From DATGMB01 sp035293845 (GTDB lineage: Bacteria > Acidobacteriota > Terriglobia > Bryobacterales > Bryobacteraceae): a stretch of 6,957 nt of DNA. Below the pieces are notes generated by a model. That model was not told where the DNA came from. It did not search any database and saw only the letters and a list, made by a program, of their open reading frames with translations. The DNA lies in assembly GCA_035293845.1 (NCBI GenBank), contig DATGMB010000200.1, positions 1-6,957 on the forward strand, in the 5' to 3' direction. Shown here in pieces: positions 1 through 5,806 of the stretch (its first letter is position 1; every line of letters begins with the position of its first letter). A program made the translations under genes and the position numbers.

Positions 1-18
1 TGGGAGCCGCTGAGGCCA

Positions 19-228
19 ATGTTCCAATTTCCGATTCATCCCGCGCATCCCGAGCGCATCTGTTGGGGCTGCGAGAAGCTGTGCCCGGCGGACGACATGT
101 GCTGCGGCAATGGCACCATCCGCACGCCGCATCCCTGCGAATTGATGGGCGACGACTGGTACGAGTGGCTGCGGGAGCATGAGCAGGCCGCCGCGGGCGG
201 GAACTCCGCCGCGGATGCCGGTGTCTAA
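19..228 (+). CDS. Small cysteine-rich DUF3079-family protein
   Basis: A 69-residue protein that I recognise as resembling the DUF3079 family of short bacterial proteins, whose function is unknown. The diagnostic core is PERICWGC (residues 11-18), then C22-P-A-D, a CGNG turn (29-32) and HPCEL followed by GDDWYEW (44-50). The cysteines at 15, 18, 22, 28, 29 and 40 form a CxxC-x3-C arrangement that could bind a metal or an iron-sulfur cluster; this is inference. No signal peptide or membrane segment is visible, so it is probably cytoplasmic. The start is the only ATG before the conserved core; a weak purine-rich TGAGG lies just upstream with short spacing. Its stop is 6 bases before the next start, so the two may be co-transcribed. 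The final ten or so residues are low-complexity Ala/Gly and probably dispensable. Family memory is good but was not checked by a search. Confidence 0.75.
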   Translation: MFQFPIHPAHPERICWGCEKLCPADDMCCGNGTIRTPHPCELMGDDWYEWLREHEQAAAGGNSAADAGV

Positions 229-234
229 GCCGCC

Positions 235-648
235 ATGCAGTTTGTGTTGCTCCTCCTGTTGGCCCAACAGGCCCCGCCGCCTCCAGTTCCGCCGCGCCCG
301 CCGGCCTTTATGTCGATGAAGAGCCTCCCGCTCGCCTGCTTCGACAAGCCCACCTTCGAAGAAGATGGCCTGGAGTTCTTCGTCTGCAACGGTATCCACG
401 GCATCTCCGGAGTCCGGAAGAAATCCGACCCGGCGCACACCATCCTGGTGCGCGACCCGGATATTGCGCTGAACCTGAACATGCAAGCGGCGAAACTGGA
501 CTGCGGTAAGAATCGCTTCTCCGTTCACACCGGCTATGCCGGCACATTCTTCTTCGCCTGCGAGGGCAAGGAGATCGCCCGCCAGGAGCGATTCCAGCCT
601 GGGTCGAAAACGGACTGGAAGCGTTTCGACGCGTATCTGAGCCGGTAG
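235..648 (+). CDS. Hypothetical, probably exported four-cysteine protein
   Basis: A 137-residue protein I do not recognise. The N-terminus is a run of leucines (residues 5-9) followed by AQQA and a proline-rich linker (14-23). This looks like a short signal peptide or membrane anchor, but it lacks the usual basic residues at the very start, so export is likely rather than certain. The remaining ~110 residues are mixed alpha/beta-like, with four well-spaced cysteines (35, 51, 90, 109) that could form two disulfides in a periplasmic domain. The C-terminus is basic and aromatic (WKRF, 128-131). No Shine-Dalgarno sequence precedes the ATG; with a 6-base gap from the DUF3079 gene, translation may depend on reinitiation. 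G/C-rich third positions favour this frame over the overlapping shorter antisense frames. The role is unknown. Confidence 0.6.
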   Translation: MQFVLLLLLAQQAPPPPVPPRPPAFMSMKSLPLACFDKPTFEEDGLEFFVCNGIHGISGVRKKSDPAHTILVRDPDIALNLNMQAAKLDCGKNRFSVHTGYAGTFFFACEGKEIARQERFQPGSKTDWKRFDAYLSR

Positions 649-749
649 GAGGCCCGCTGTTCCCGGCGAATGCGCGAACGCCAAACCCGGTTCCGGCGCT
701 GCCCCGCGAGATCGGAAACTAGAGTAAACACCGCGTCCTTGATCGCGAC

Positions 750-1511
750 TTATCCGCCAGCGGTCTTCGTTGCCGCAAATCGGAGCCGGACATAGTCGGC
801 AATCCATACGCCGGCCTGGTTCACAAGCTGGGGCTCCAGGACGGAGCGCACCTCCTGGAGATATTCTCCGCGATCCCGGCCAGACAGACCTTCGAGAAAA
901 CACAGCCCAAAGGTTTCAAGAAAGCCTGTAATGTCCCCAGGCAAGGGAGTTGGACGTGGAATCAAGGCAATGCTATCGACTCGAAAGCCAGCGCGCTCGA
1001 GGCGCGTTGCGTAGTCGCCAGGTGTTGGGAAGTACCAAGGAACTCGGGATTCTCCGTCAATCCCCCTCTTGTCAAGCGCCTCGACCAGGGCGCGCCGGAT
1101 TTTGTCGACGCACCCGAATCCACCACACTCTGCAACGAAGCGTCCGCCTGGCCGCAGAGAACGATGGACTCCCGCAATCATCTCGTCGGCCCGCTTAATC
1201 CAATGCAGCACGGCATTGCTGAAGACGGCGTCGAACTCCTCGCGATAGGGCAGAGCTACAGCGTCGGCGACGTGAGCCACCAGGCCAAGTTTGCGTGCCG
1301 CTTCGACGAACGCGGCGCTCGAATCGACGGCAACAACGTCGCAGCCCATATCCGCGATTTTCTTAGTGAGAACGCCGTCGCCGCAGCCGAGGTCAAGTAT
1401 GCGTTCACCGGGCTTTGGAGCCAAAAGCTCCAACACCGGTGATCCTAAATCCGATACGAATCGAGCATTTTTTGCATAGGACGCCGGGTCCCAGGTTTGC
1501 GCCGTGACCAT
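750..1511 (-). CDS. Class I SAM-dependent methyltransferase
   Basis: A 253-residue methyltransferase of the Methyltransf_11/25 type, with a trans-aconitate-methyltransferase-like layout. It opens with TWDPASYAKNARFVSDLG, a start typical of this subgroup. Motif I is ILDLGCGDG (residues 38-46), the glycine loop that holds S-adenosylmethionine. An acidic D63 at the end of strand 2 (VVAVDSS) would bind the ribose, D83 sits in the HVADA segment, and FDAVFSNAVLHW (93-104) plus LRPGGRF (119-125) are the post-motif strands. The C-terminal half, with TPGDYATRLERAGF and FLETFG, would form the acceptor-binding part, so the substrate cannot be read from sequence. The frame stays open for 39 codons upstream to 1628, but I chose the ATG at 1509-1511 because family members start just before the TWDP segment; the Shine-Dalgarno is weak. 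It stands alone and converges with the gene ending at 648. Confidence 0.9.
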   Translation of the reverse strand: MVTAQTWDPASYAKNARFVSDLGSPVLELLAPKPGERILDLGCGDGVLTKKIADMGCDVVAVDSSAAFVEAARKLGLVAHVADAVALPYREEFDAVFSNAVLHWIKRADEMIAGVHRSLRPGGRFVAECGGFGCVDKIRRALVEALDKRGIDGESRVPWYFPTPGDYATRLERAGFRVDSIALIPRPTPLPGDITGFLETFGLCFLEGLSGRDRGEYLQEVRSVLEPQLVNQAGVWIADYVRLRFAATKTAGG

Positions 1512-1909
1512 ACGCTTCAGAGTAACACTTGACGATAGGTCCCAAGTCGCCTGGCGTTTACCAAAACTGTTCGCCGCCGTAGCAGCCTGTGCGTCCGTCC
1601 GCTCAAGCCGCTCCGGACGCGCCCGCAATCGACGCGCTGCTGTCGCGAGTCAAGGCGAGCGCGATGCGCTACCCGGGGGCACCTGCCGGATTTTACCCGT
1701 ACCCAATTCATCGTTCGCAAGGAGGACCGCTCCGGGGGCGAACAGGATGGCGCACGATGGACACCCTGGAAGAAGTGGTCTCATTCGCCTCCAGCGGGCG
1801 TGTTTCGAAGATTCTCATGAAGAAGAACGGCCGTCCGGCAATCGGGATGAGGCCCGGAGGTCTCACCGAAAATGCCGTGCTCTTATTCTTACAGCCAAAG
1901 CCGTCATGA

Positions 1910-1921
1910 GGACGGCCGTCC
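1910..1921. repeat. Perfect 12-base palindrome
   Basis: GGACGGCCGTCC reads identically on both strands. Ten of its bases minus the edges (ACGGCCGTCC) also occur at 1828-1837 about 80 bases upstream. It lies in the stretch without confident genes, so it could be a protein-binding site, but G+C-rich DNA yields such palindromes by chance. Confidence 0.4.
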
Positions 1922-1954
1922 ACGGCAAACGGCGCTACCAGAGCGACATTCAGT

Positions 1955-1970
1955 TTCCGGGCTACCGGAA
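1955..1970. repeat. Short inverted repeat, 6-base stem with 4-base loop
   Basis: TTCCGG and CCGGAA flank a GCTA loop. It is 85-100 bases beyond the cdsA stop on the minus strand, so it could act in 3' end formation of the uppS-cdsA transcript, but there is no U-tract and the stem is short. Confidence 0.35.
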
Positions 1971-2054
1971 GTATCAGGCAGACACTGCGATTCGATTCGA
2001 CGGGCAGCGAGCGCCCTCGACAACGGATCGCCGGAAAGGCCGCGAAACTGCGCT

Positions 2055-2822
2055 TCAGCCCCCCACCACCCGCAGATACGCGTAAATCACCGGCAGCGCG
2101 AACAGCGTGCTATCCACGCGGTCGAGGAACCCCCCGTGCCCCGGCAAGATCGTCCCGCTGTCCTTCACCCCCGCGCCGCGCTTCATCGCCGATTCCGCGA
2201 GATCCCCGAACTGCCCCGCGATGTTCGCCGCCACCGTGATCCCGATGGCGTGCGGAATCGCCATCCCGACGAAATGTACAAGATACGCGCCGGCGAGGAT
2301 CGCCGACGCCGCCACCGAAGCCGCCGCGCCCTCCCACGATTTCGCCGGACTCACTCGCGGTGCGAGGCGATGCCTTCCCAGCCTCCGCCCCACGTAGTAC
2401 GCGCCGATGTCGCCCGCCCAGTTCACCAGCAGCCCGAACATCAGCCAGTGCGGGTTGATCCCGCGCAGCAGGATGGCGCACTTCCACGCGCCGAAAATGT
2501 ACACCACGCCGATCAGCGCCAGCGCCGCGTTCGGCAGCGCGCGCGCCAGCTCGTCCATCCGCATCGCCAGGGCCAGAAATGCCAGCGACAGCAGCGCGAG
2601 GAGCAGCCAGGCATCGTTCTGCCACGCCAGCAACAGGTAACCCGCGATCGCGCCCACAAGCCCCGGCGCTCCGAACCCGTAGCGGGCCGCGATCGAATCG
2701 TATTCCCGCCAGCACAGATAGGCCACCGCGAAGACGACTGCCAGGAAAATCCAGGAATTCGCCCACAGCACTACGTAGACGACGAGCGGCACCAGTGCCG
2801 CAGCGGTGAGGACCCGCTTCAT
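2055..2822 (-). CDS. cdsA: Phosphatidate cytidylyltransferase (CDP-diglyceride synthase)
   Basis: CdsA makes CDP-diacylglycerol from phosphatidic acid and CTP in the cytoplasmic membrane, the branch point for bacterial phospholipids. The 255-residue product is highly hydrophobic, with several membrane segments (roughly 5-37, 52-67, 71-87, 98-119, 126-143, 168-200, 239-251). The family signature is complete at residues 211-237: S211-x-M-K-R-x4-K-D-x-G, then L-P-G-H-G-G and D-R-V-D. The acidic residues here (D221, D234, D237) belong to the metal-binding active site in this family. Other conserved pieces are W-A-G-D138 with GAYYVG, SPAKSWEG (158-165) and GQFGDLAES (203-211). It is slightly shorter than the E. 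coli enzyme (285). The open frame extends upstream to 3011, but that part is an arginine-rich shadow of uppS. The ATG at 2820-2822 overlaps the uppS stop as ATGA, and no Shine-Dalgarno is present, so translation is probably coupled. dxr and rseP, frequent downstream partners, are not here. Confidence 0.97.
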   Translation of the reverse strand: MKRVLTAAALVPLVVYVVLWANSWIFLAVVFAVAYLCWREYDSIAARYGFGAPGLVGAIAGYLLLAWQNDAWLLLALLSLAFLALAMRMDELARALPNAALALIGVVYIFGAWKCAILLRGINPHWLMFGLLVNWAGDIGAYYVGRRLGRHRLAPRVSPAKSWEGAAASVAASAILAGAYLVHFVGMAIPHAIGITVAANIAGQFGDLAESAMKRGAGVKDSGTILPGHGGFLDRVDSTLFALPVIYAYLRVVGG

Positions 2823-3658
2823 GACGAACGCAGAGCGGCGATCAGGTCGTCGGTGGTTCGGGTGCTGCCGTTCACCGGCTGCCCGGCGCTCAGCCCGCCG
2901 TATCGCCGGTCGCGCTTCTGGTACTCGACGACGGCACGCAGCAGGTCGGTGCGCGTGAAATCCGGCCACAGCGTCTCCGTAACGTAGAGCTCCGAATACG
3001 CGATCTGCCACAGCAGGAAGTTGCTGATGCGCATCTCGCCGGAGGTGCGGATCAGCAGGTCGGGGTCGGGCGAATTGGCGGTGTAGAGCGAGGTCGAAAT
3101 CAGGTCCTCATCGATCTTCAGCTTCGCAATGCTGCCGTCCAGCCGCGCCATGTCGAGGATGGCGTTGACCGCATCTACGATCTCCGCGCGTCCGCCGTAA
3201 TTAATCGCCAGATTGACCAGCAGCCCGCGATTGGCCGCCGTCGCTTCGACGGCCGATTCGAGCTCGCGCCGCACCTGCGGCGGCAGCGCGTCGAGCCGCC
3301 CGATCGCCTCCAGCCGGATATCGTTCTTCTGCAGGTCCGGCAGTTCCTGCTTCAGGTAATACCGCAGCAGCCGCCAGAGCGTCTCCACTTCATGCCGCGG
3401 CCGCTTCCAGTTCTCCACGGAAAAGGCGTACAACGTGAGCACCCGGATGCCCAGCCGCGCGCACGTCTCCACCGTGGCGCGCACCGGGCCGATGCCCGCC
3501 TTGTGCCCGGCCACGCGCGGCATGCGCCGCTGGTTGGCCCAGCGGCCGTTGCCATCCATAATGATTGCGATGTGGGCCGGCAGCCGCGCCGGGTCGATGG
3601 CTTGCGCCAGCAGCCAATCCTGCTCCCCCGGCTGGAGTGACTCCAGTAAAGCCTTCAT
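2819..3658 (-). CDS. uppS: Isoprenyl transferase (undecaprenyl diphosphate synthase family)
   Basis: A cis-prenyltransferase that extends farnesyl diphosphate with isopentenyl diphosphate to the C55 carrier lipid used for peptidoglycan and other wall polymers. The 279-residue product carries the P-loop-like IIMDGNGRWA (32-41) with catalytic D35, equivalent to E. coli D26, followed by HKAG (52-55). LYAFSVENWKRP (76-87) is the second conserved block and NLAINYGGR (149-157) the third. The C-terminal block holds PDLLIRTSGEMRISNFLLWQ with diphosphate-binding R204 and R210, then AYSELY (E223 for Mg2+) and RRYGG (251-255). A tail of about 24 residues follows RRYGG, longer than in E. coli and of unknown role. 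I chose the ATG at 3656-3658 because it gives an N-terminus of normal length before the MDGNGR block; there is no clear Shine-Dalgarno. The upstream 25 codons of open frame run into repeat sequence. It overlaps cdsA by 4 bases. Confidence 0.97.
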   Translation of the reverse strand: MKALLESLQPGEQDWLLAQAIDPARLPAHIAIIMDGNGRWANQRRMPRVAGHKAGIGPVRATVETCARLGIRVLTLYAFSVENWKRPRHEVETLWRLLRYYLKQELPDLQKNDIRLEAIGRLDALPPQVRRELESAVEATAANRGLLVNLAINYGGRAEIVDAVNAILDMARLDGSIAKLKIDEDLISTSLYTANSPDPDLLIRTSGEMRISNFLLWQIAYSELYVTETLWPDFTRTDLLRAVVEYQKRDRRYGGLSAGQPVNGSTRTTDDLIAALRSS

Positions 3659-3700
3659 GCGGTAATCAATTATGGTACAACATGGCGCCGAGTGCTTTGT

Positions 3701-3726
3701 GGATTGGAGCGCCCGCGCTCCAATCC
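3701..3726. repeat. Perfect 11-base-pair hairpin (palindromic repeat)
   Basis: GGATTGGAGCG at 3701-3711 and its exact reverse complement CGCTCCAATCC at 3716-3726 flank a CCCG loop. This is the strongest stem in the window. On the minus strand it lies between the PilZ stop and the uppS start. There is no U-tract after it in either direction, so it is not a textbook intrinsic terminator; a REP-like interspersed repeat, a weak terminator or an mRNA-stabilising structure are all possible. Whether it recurs in the genome cannot be seen from one window. Confidence 0.65.
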
Positions 3727-3732
3727 GGAACA

Positions 3733-3755
3733 CACAGGTACTTTTGTACTCTGTG
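3733..3755. repeat. Imperfect hairpin with TTTT loop
   Basis: CACAGGTAC (3733-3741) pairs with GTAC-T-CTGTG (3746-3755) around a TTTT loop, giving nine base pairs with one bulged T at 3750. It follows the stronger hairpin at 3701-3726 by six bases and leads straight into the GTCTCTGTGTCTCTGCGTC tract at 3766-3784. Its role is unknown; it may be part of one composite intergenic repeat. Confidence 0.45.
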
Positions 3756-3786
3756 AATCCCCGGCGTCTCTGTGTCTCTGCGTCAA
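3756..3786. repeat. CTCTGTGTCTCTGCG-type interspersed tract
   Basis: The plus strand reads GTCTCTGTGTCTCTGCGTC at 3766-3784; the minus strand reads as a GACGCAGAGACACAGAG motif. From memory, tracts of this ACACAGAGACACAGAG type recur between genes in many bacteria, often near GxxExxY-type genes, and give rise to spurious reading frames containing LCVSAS, as the plus frame does here. No GxxExxY gene is visible in this window, so this would be a stray copy or remnant. The identification rests on memory and needs a genome-wide search. Confidence 0.4.
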
Positions 3787-3803
3787 GGGGCCGGCGGAGG
3801 CGT

Positions 3804-4148
3804 TCACGCCGTCGCCCGGTACGGCTGCGGCTCCGAGTTGATGCGGAATCGATGCGAGGTGATGCGCACCGCCGTCCGGCCGTTATCGCTGCGGATCACG
3901 AATCCGGTGAGCTGCAGATCGATCGGTTCCGTCTCCAGATGCTTGGCGGGCCAGTCCACCACCAACTCGATATGAGAACCCACCGGCAGCGGCTTGCGCG
4001 TGCGGAAACTCAGCCCTGACGTACTGATATCGCGCGTCACGCCCGAGCCCCAGCGCGCCACCACGCCTTTCTGGGACACCCGAAAATGTACCGGTAGGTG
4101 AATCTCGTATCGCCGGTTCAAGCGGCGCTCGTCGCCATTGATGGGCAT
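3804..4148 (-). CDS. Single-domain PilZ protein (predicted c-di-GMP receptor)
   Basis: A 114-residue protein consisting almost wholly of a PilZ domain, the beta-barrel that binds the second messenger cyclic di-GMP. Both halves of the ligand signature are present: the N-terminal arginine motif RRLNRR (residues 8-13, fitting RxxxR) and D40-I-S42-T-S-G45 (fitting D/NxSxxG). The barrel continues through LSFRTRKPLPVGSHIEL and a final strand around GRTAVRITSHRF. No enzymatic or membrane part is attached, so it should act as a stand-alone adaptor whose partner is not evident. The frame is open to 4250, but I chose the ATG at 4146-4148 because a clear GGAGG Shine-Dalgarno stands five bases before it, and the extra 34 residues look unlike PilZ and cross a hairpin. 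It is divergent from cysS and lies 145 bases upstream of uppS on the same strand. Its target process (motility, adhesion, polysaccharide) cannot be read from the sequence. Confidence 0.9.
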   Translation of the reverse strand: MPINGDERRLNRRYEIHLPVHFRVSQKGVVARWGSGVTRDISTSGLSFRTRKPLPVGSHIELVVDWPAKHLETEPIDLQLTGFVIRSDNGRTAVRITSHRFRINSEPQPYRATA

Positions 4149-4153
4149 GCAGA

Positions 4154-4158
4154 CCTCC
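4154..4158 (-). promoter_or_regulatory. Shine-Dalgarno site that fixes the PilZ start
   Basis: The minus strand reads GGAGG here, five bases before the ATG at 4146-4148. It supports the 114-residue form of the PilZ protein over the 148-residue form starting at 4250. It is the best ribosome binding site in the window. Confidence 0.75.
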
Positions 4159-4211
4159 GTCAGACGCCCTTCCTTGAGGCTCTGCAGGCACAACGGGAAT
4201 GTAGCGGAAGG

Positions 4212-4225
4212 GGTGCTAAAGCACC
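4212..4225. repeat. Short perfect hairpin upstream of the PilZ gene
   Basis: GGTGCT (4212-4217) and AGCACC (4220-4225) are exact inverted copies; in RNA this would fold as a five-base-pair stem with a TAAA loop. It lies 64 bases upstream of the chosen PilZ start, in its likely 5' leader or promoter area. It may be a regulatory site or part of an interspersed repeat; nothing further can be seen. Confidence 0.4.
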
Positions 4226-4313
4226 AGTCTAGCTGCAATTCAGCGGCCAAGCCAGAACATTGTCAGATCATACACTCCGCATAGTTCGTGACTGTACTTT
4301 TTACCTAAGCGTT

Positions 4314-4340
4314 ACCGGGGGCACGTAATGTTTGCCCGGT
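4314..4340 (+). promoter_or_regulatory. Inverted repeat in the cysS leader region
   Basis: ACCGGG (4314-4319) pairs with CCCGGT (4335-4340), extendable by one C-G pair across a two-base bulge, with a loop of about 11 bases. It is followed at once by TGCTC-A-GAGCA (4340-4350). Both lie 55-90 bases before the chosen cysS start, in the expected untranslated leader or promoter. They could be an operator or leader structure. There is no T-box-like specifier or antiterminator that I can recognise. Confidence 0.3.
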
Positions 4341-4405
4341 GCTCAGAGCAGCCCCGCCCCAGGCGATACGCGTTCGTCTGCTACGATGGAAAATCCCCGC
4401 TCATT

Positions 4406-5806
4406 ATGGCGCTGCGCTTCTACAACACGCTCTCCCAGCAACTCGAGGAGTTCTCGCCGGCGCGCGAGAACACCGTCCGCATGTACACCTGTGGGCCCAC
4501 TGTTTACGATTTCGCCCACATCGGCAATTTCCGGACCTTTACTTTCGTCGACATCCTGCGCAAGGTTCTGCGCGCCAATGGCTTCGCGCTCGATCACGTC
4601 ATGAACATCACCGACGTGGACGACAAGATCATCCGCAATGCCGTCGCCCAGCACGCCTCGCTCGAAGACTACACCGCCGTCTACAAGAAGGCGTTCCGCG
4701 AAGACTGCGACCTCCTTCGCCTCGAGCAGCCCGAGCACGTCGTCCCCGCCACCGCCCATATCGATGACATGGTGCAGGCCATCGAGCGCCTGGCCGCCTC
4801 GAACCACACCTACACCAGCGATGGATCGGTATATTTCCGGATCTCGACCTTCCCCGGCTACGGCAAGCTCTCGCATAACGATTTCAGCGGCAACATCGCC
4901 GGCGCCCGCGTCGACGTCGACGAATACGAGAAGGCCGACGCGCGCGATTTCGCGCTCTGGAAAGCGCCCAAGGAAGGCGAGCCCGCGTGGCAGACCGCCA
5001 TCGGCCCCGGCCGTCCCGGCTGGCACATCGAGTGCTCCGTCATGGCCATCAAGTATCTTGGTGAAACGCTCGATTTGCACGCCGGCGGCGTCGACCTGAT
5101 CTTCCCGCACCACGAAAACGAGATCGCGCAGTCCGAGTCCCTCACCGGCAAACCCTTCGCCCGCTTCTGGCTCCACTGCGAATTCCTGATGGTCGAAGGC
5201 CAGAAGATGTCCAAGTCGCTCGGCAACTACTTCACCCTGCGTGACGTGGTGGCGAAGGGCTACGCGCCCGAAGCCATCCGCTACCTGCTGGCCTCCGTCC
5301 CCTACCGCAAGCAGCTTAACTTCACCTTCAAGGGGCTGCAGGACGCCGCCACCGCCATCGATCGCCTGCGCAATTTCAAGCTGCGGCTCGAGACCGACCG
5401 CTTCCCCGAAGGAGCCGATGACGCCATGGCCGCGCGCACGGACGCTGCCGCCGCCGCCTTCCGCGACAGCCTCAACGAGGACCTGAACACCGCCGAAGCC
5501 CTCGGCGCCATCTTTGAATATGTGCGCGACGCCAACACCGCGATGGATTCGGGCGGCTTCTGTGCCGGCAACGTCCCCGCCGCACTCGATCTGCTGCGGC
5601 GTTTCGACAGCATCTTCGACGTGCTGGCGCCCACCGTGCAAACCAACCAGATCCTGGACTCCGAAGTCGAGTCCTTGATCGCCGAACGCGCCGCCGCCAA
5701 GAAGGCCCGCAATTTCGCGCGCGCCGACCAGATCCGCGAGCAGCTTGCGGAGCAGGGAATCATCCTCGAAGACACCAAGGCCGGCGTCCGCTGGAAGAGA
5801 AAATGA
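4406..5806 (+). CDS. cysS: Cysteinyl-tRNA synthetase (class I)
   Basis: CysRS charges tRNA-Cys with cysteine in the cytoplasm. The 466-residue product matches the E. coli enzyme (461) almost position for position. The HIGH box is HIGN (38-41) in CGPTVYDFAHIGNFRTF, and the KMSKS loop is exact at 267-271. The zinc site that selects cysteine is intact: C29, C210 (in GWHIEC), H235 and E239 (in FPHHENE), each one residue beyond the E. coli numbering. The C-terminal anticodon-binding part shows EDLNTAEALGAIFE and the closing AKKARNFARADQIREQL, GIILEDT and GVRWKRK. The frame opens at 4328, but the ATG at 4406-4408 begins MALRFYNTL, the usual family start; the upstream 26 codons encode an Arg/Cys/Pro-rich stretch. 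No good Shine-Dalgarno precedes 4406. The stop overlaps the next gene as ATGA, implying an operon and translational coupling. No missing catalytic residue was found. Confidence 0.97.
   Translation: MALRFYNTLSQQLEEFSPARENTVRMYTCGPTVYDFAHIGNFRTFTFVDILRKVLRANGFALDHVMNITDVDDKIIRNAVAQHASLEDYTAVYKKAFREDCDLLRLEQPEHVVPATAHIDDMVQAIERLAASNHTYTSDGSVYFRISTFPGYGKLSHNDFSGNIAGARVDVDEYEKADARDFALWKAPKEGEPAWQTAIGPGRPGWHIECSVMAIKYLGETLDLHAGGVDLIFPHHENEIAQSESLTGKPFARFWLHCEFLMVEGQKMSKSLGNYFTLRDVVAKGYAPEAIRYLLASVPYRKQLNFTFKGLQDAATAIDRLRNFKLRLETDRFPEGADDAMAARTDAAAAAFRDSLNEDLNTAEALGAIFEYVRDANTAMDSGGFCAGNVPAALDLLRRFDSIFDVLAPTVQTNQILDSEVESLIAERAAAKKARNFARADQIREQLAEQGIILEDTKAGVRWKRK

Larger units (their letters stand above)
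1512..2054. other. Intergenic stretch with no confident gene
   Basis: These 543 bases lie between the start of the methyltransferase gene and the stop of cdsA, both on the minus strand. No frame gives a protein I recognise. The best candidate is a plus-strand frame at 1589-1909 (GTG start, 106 codons) with partly G/C-biased third positions and a hydrophilic, helix-like stretch near MDTLEEVVSF; it has no convincing Shine-Dalgarno and could be a decayed gene. A strong AAGGAGGA sits at 1719-1726 but no start codon follows at usable distance. Two inverted repeats are present: a perfect 12-base palindrome GGACGGCCGTCC at 1910-1921, and TTCCGG / CCGGAA around a GCTA loop at 1955-1970. Neither is followed by a T-run on either strand, so neither is a standard intrinsic terminator. 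The methyltransferase promoter must lie in the left part, but no clear -35/-10 pair is visible. Confidence 0.6.

Noticed and set aside
649..749. Terminator between the two convergent genes ending at 648 and 750
   Set aside because: Only four-base stems such as GGCG/CGCC (665-682) are visible and there is no T-run; nothing supports a specific terminator.
1512..1628. Upstream in-frame start giving the methyltransferase 39 extra residues
   Set aside because: Relatives begin immediately before the TWDP segment, and the extension has no recognisable conserved sequence.
1872..2987. Plus-strand open frame of 371 codons opposite cdsA
   Set aside because: The product is Arg/His/Pro/Gln-rich without domains, and it lies opposite a cdsA gene with a complete family signature.
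2823..3011. Upstream in-frame extension of cdsA by 63 residues
   Set aside because: It lies wholly inside the uppS C-terminal coding region, is Arg/Ala-rich, and the ATGA overlap gives a natural start at 2822.
4267..4272. TATGAT on the minus strand as a -10 element for the PilZ gene
   Set aside because: The hexamer is good, but no acceptable -35 lies 16-18 bases upstream, and a single hexamer is weak evidence.
4260..4286. Possible cysS promoter: TTGTCA at 4260-4265 with CATAGT at 4280-4285
   Set aside because: The spacing of 14 bases is too short for a normal sigma-70 promoter and the second hexamer matches only four of six positions.
4328..4405. Upstream ATG giving cysS 26 extra residues
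   Set aside because: The extension is Arg/Cys/Pro-rich and unlike the family, whose members start at the MALRFYNTL-type segment; the catalytic residue numbering also fits the shorter form.
4343..5641. Long minus-strand open frame of 432 codons opposite cysS
   Set aside because: It is the antisense shadow of a gene whose every catalytic motif is intact; the predicted product is Gly/Val/Asp-rich with no recognisable fold, as expected from reading G/C-biased codons backwards.
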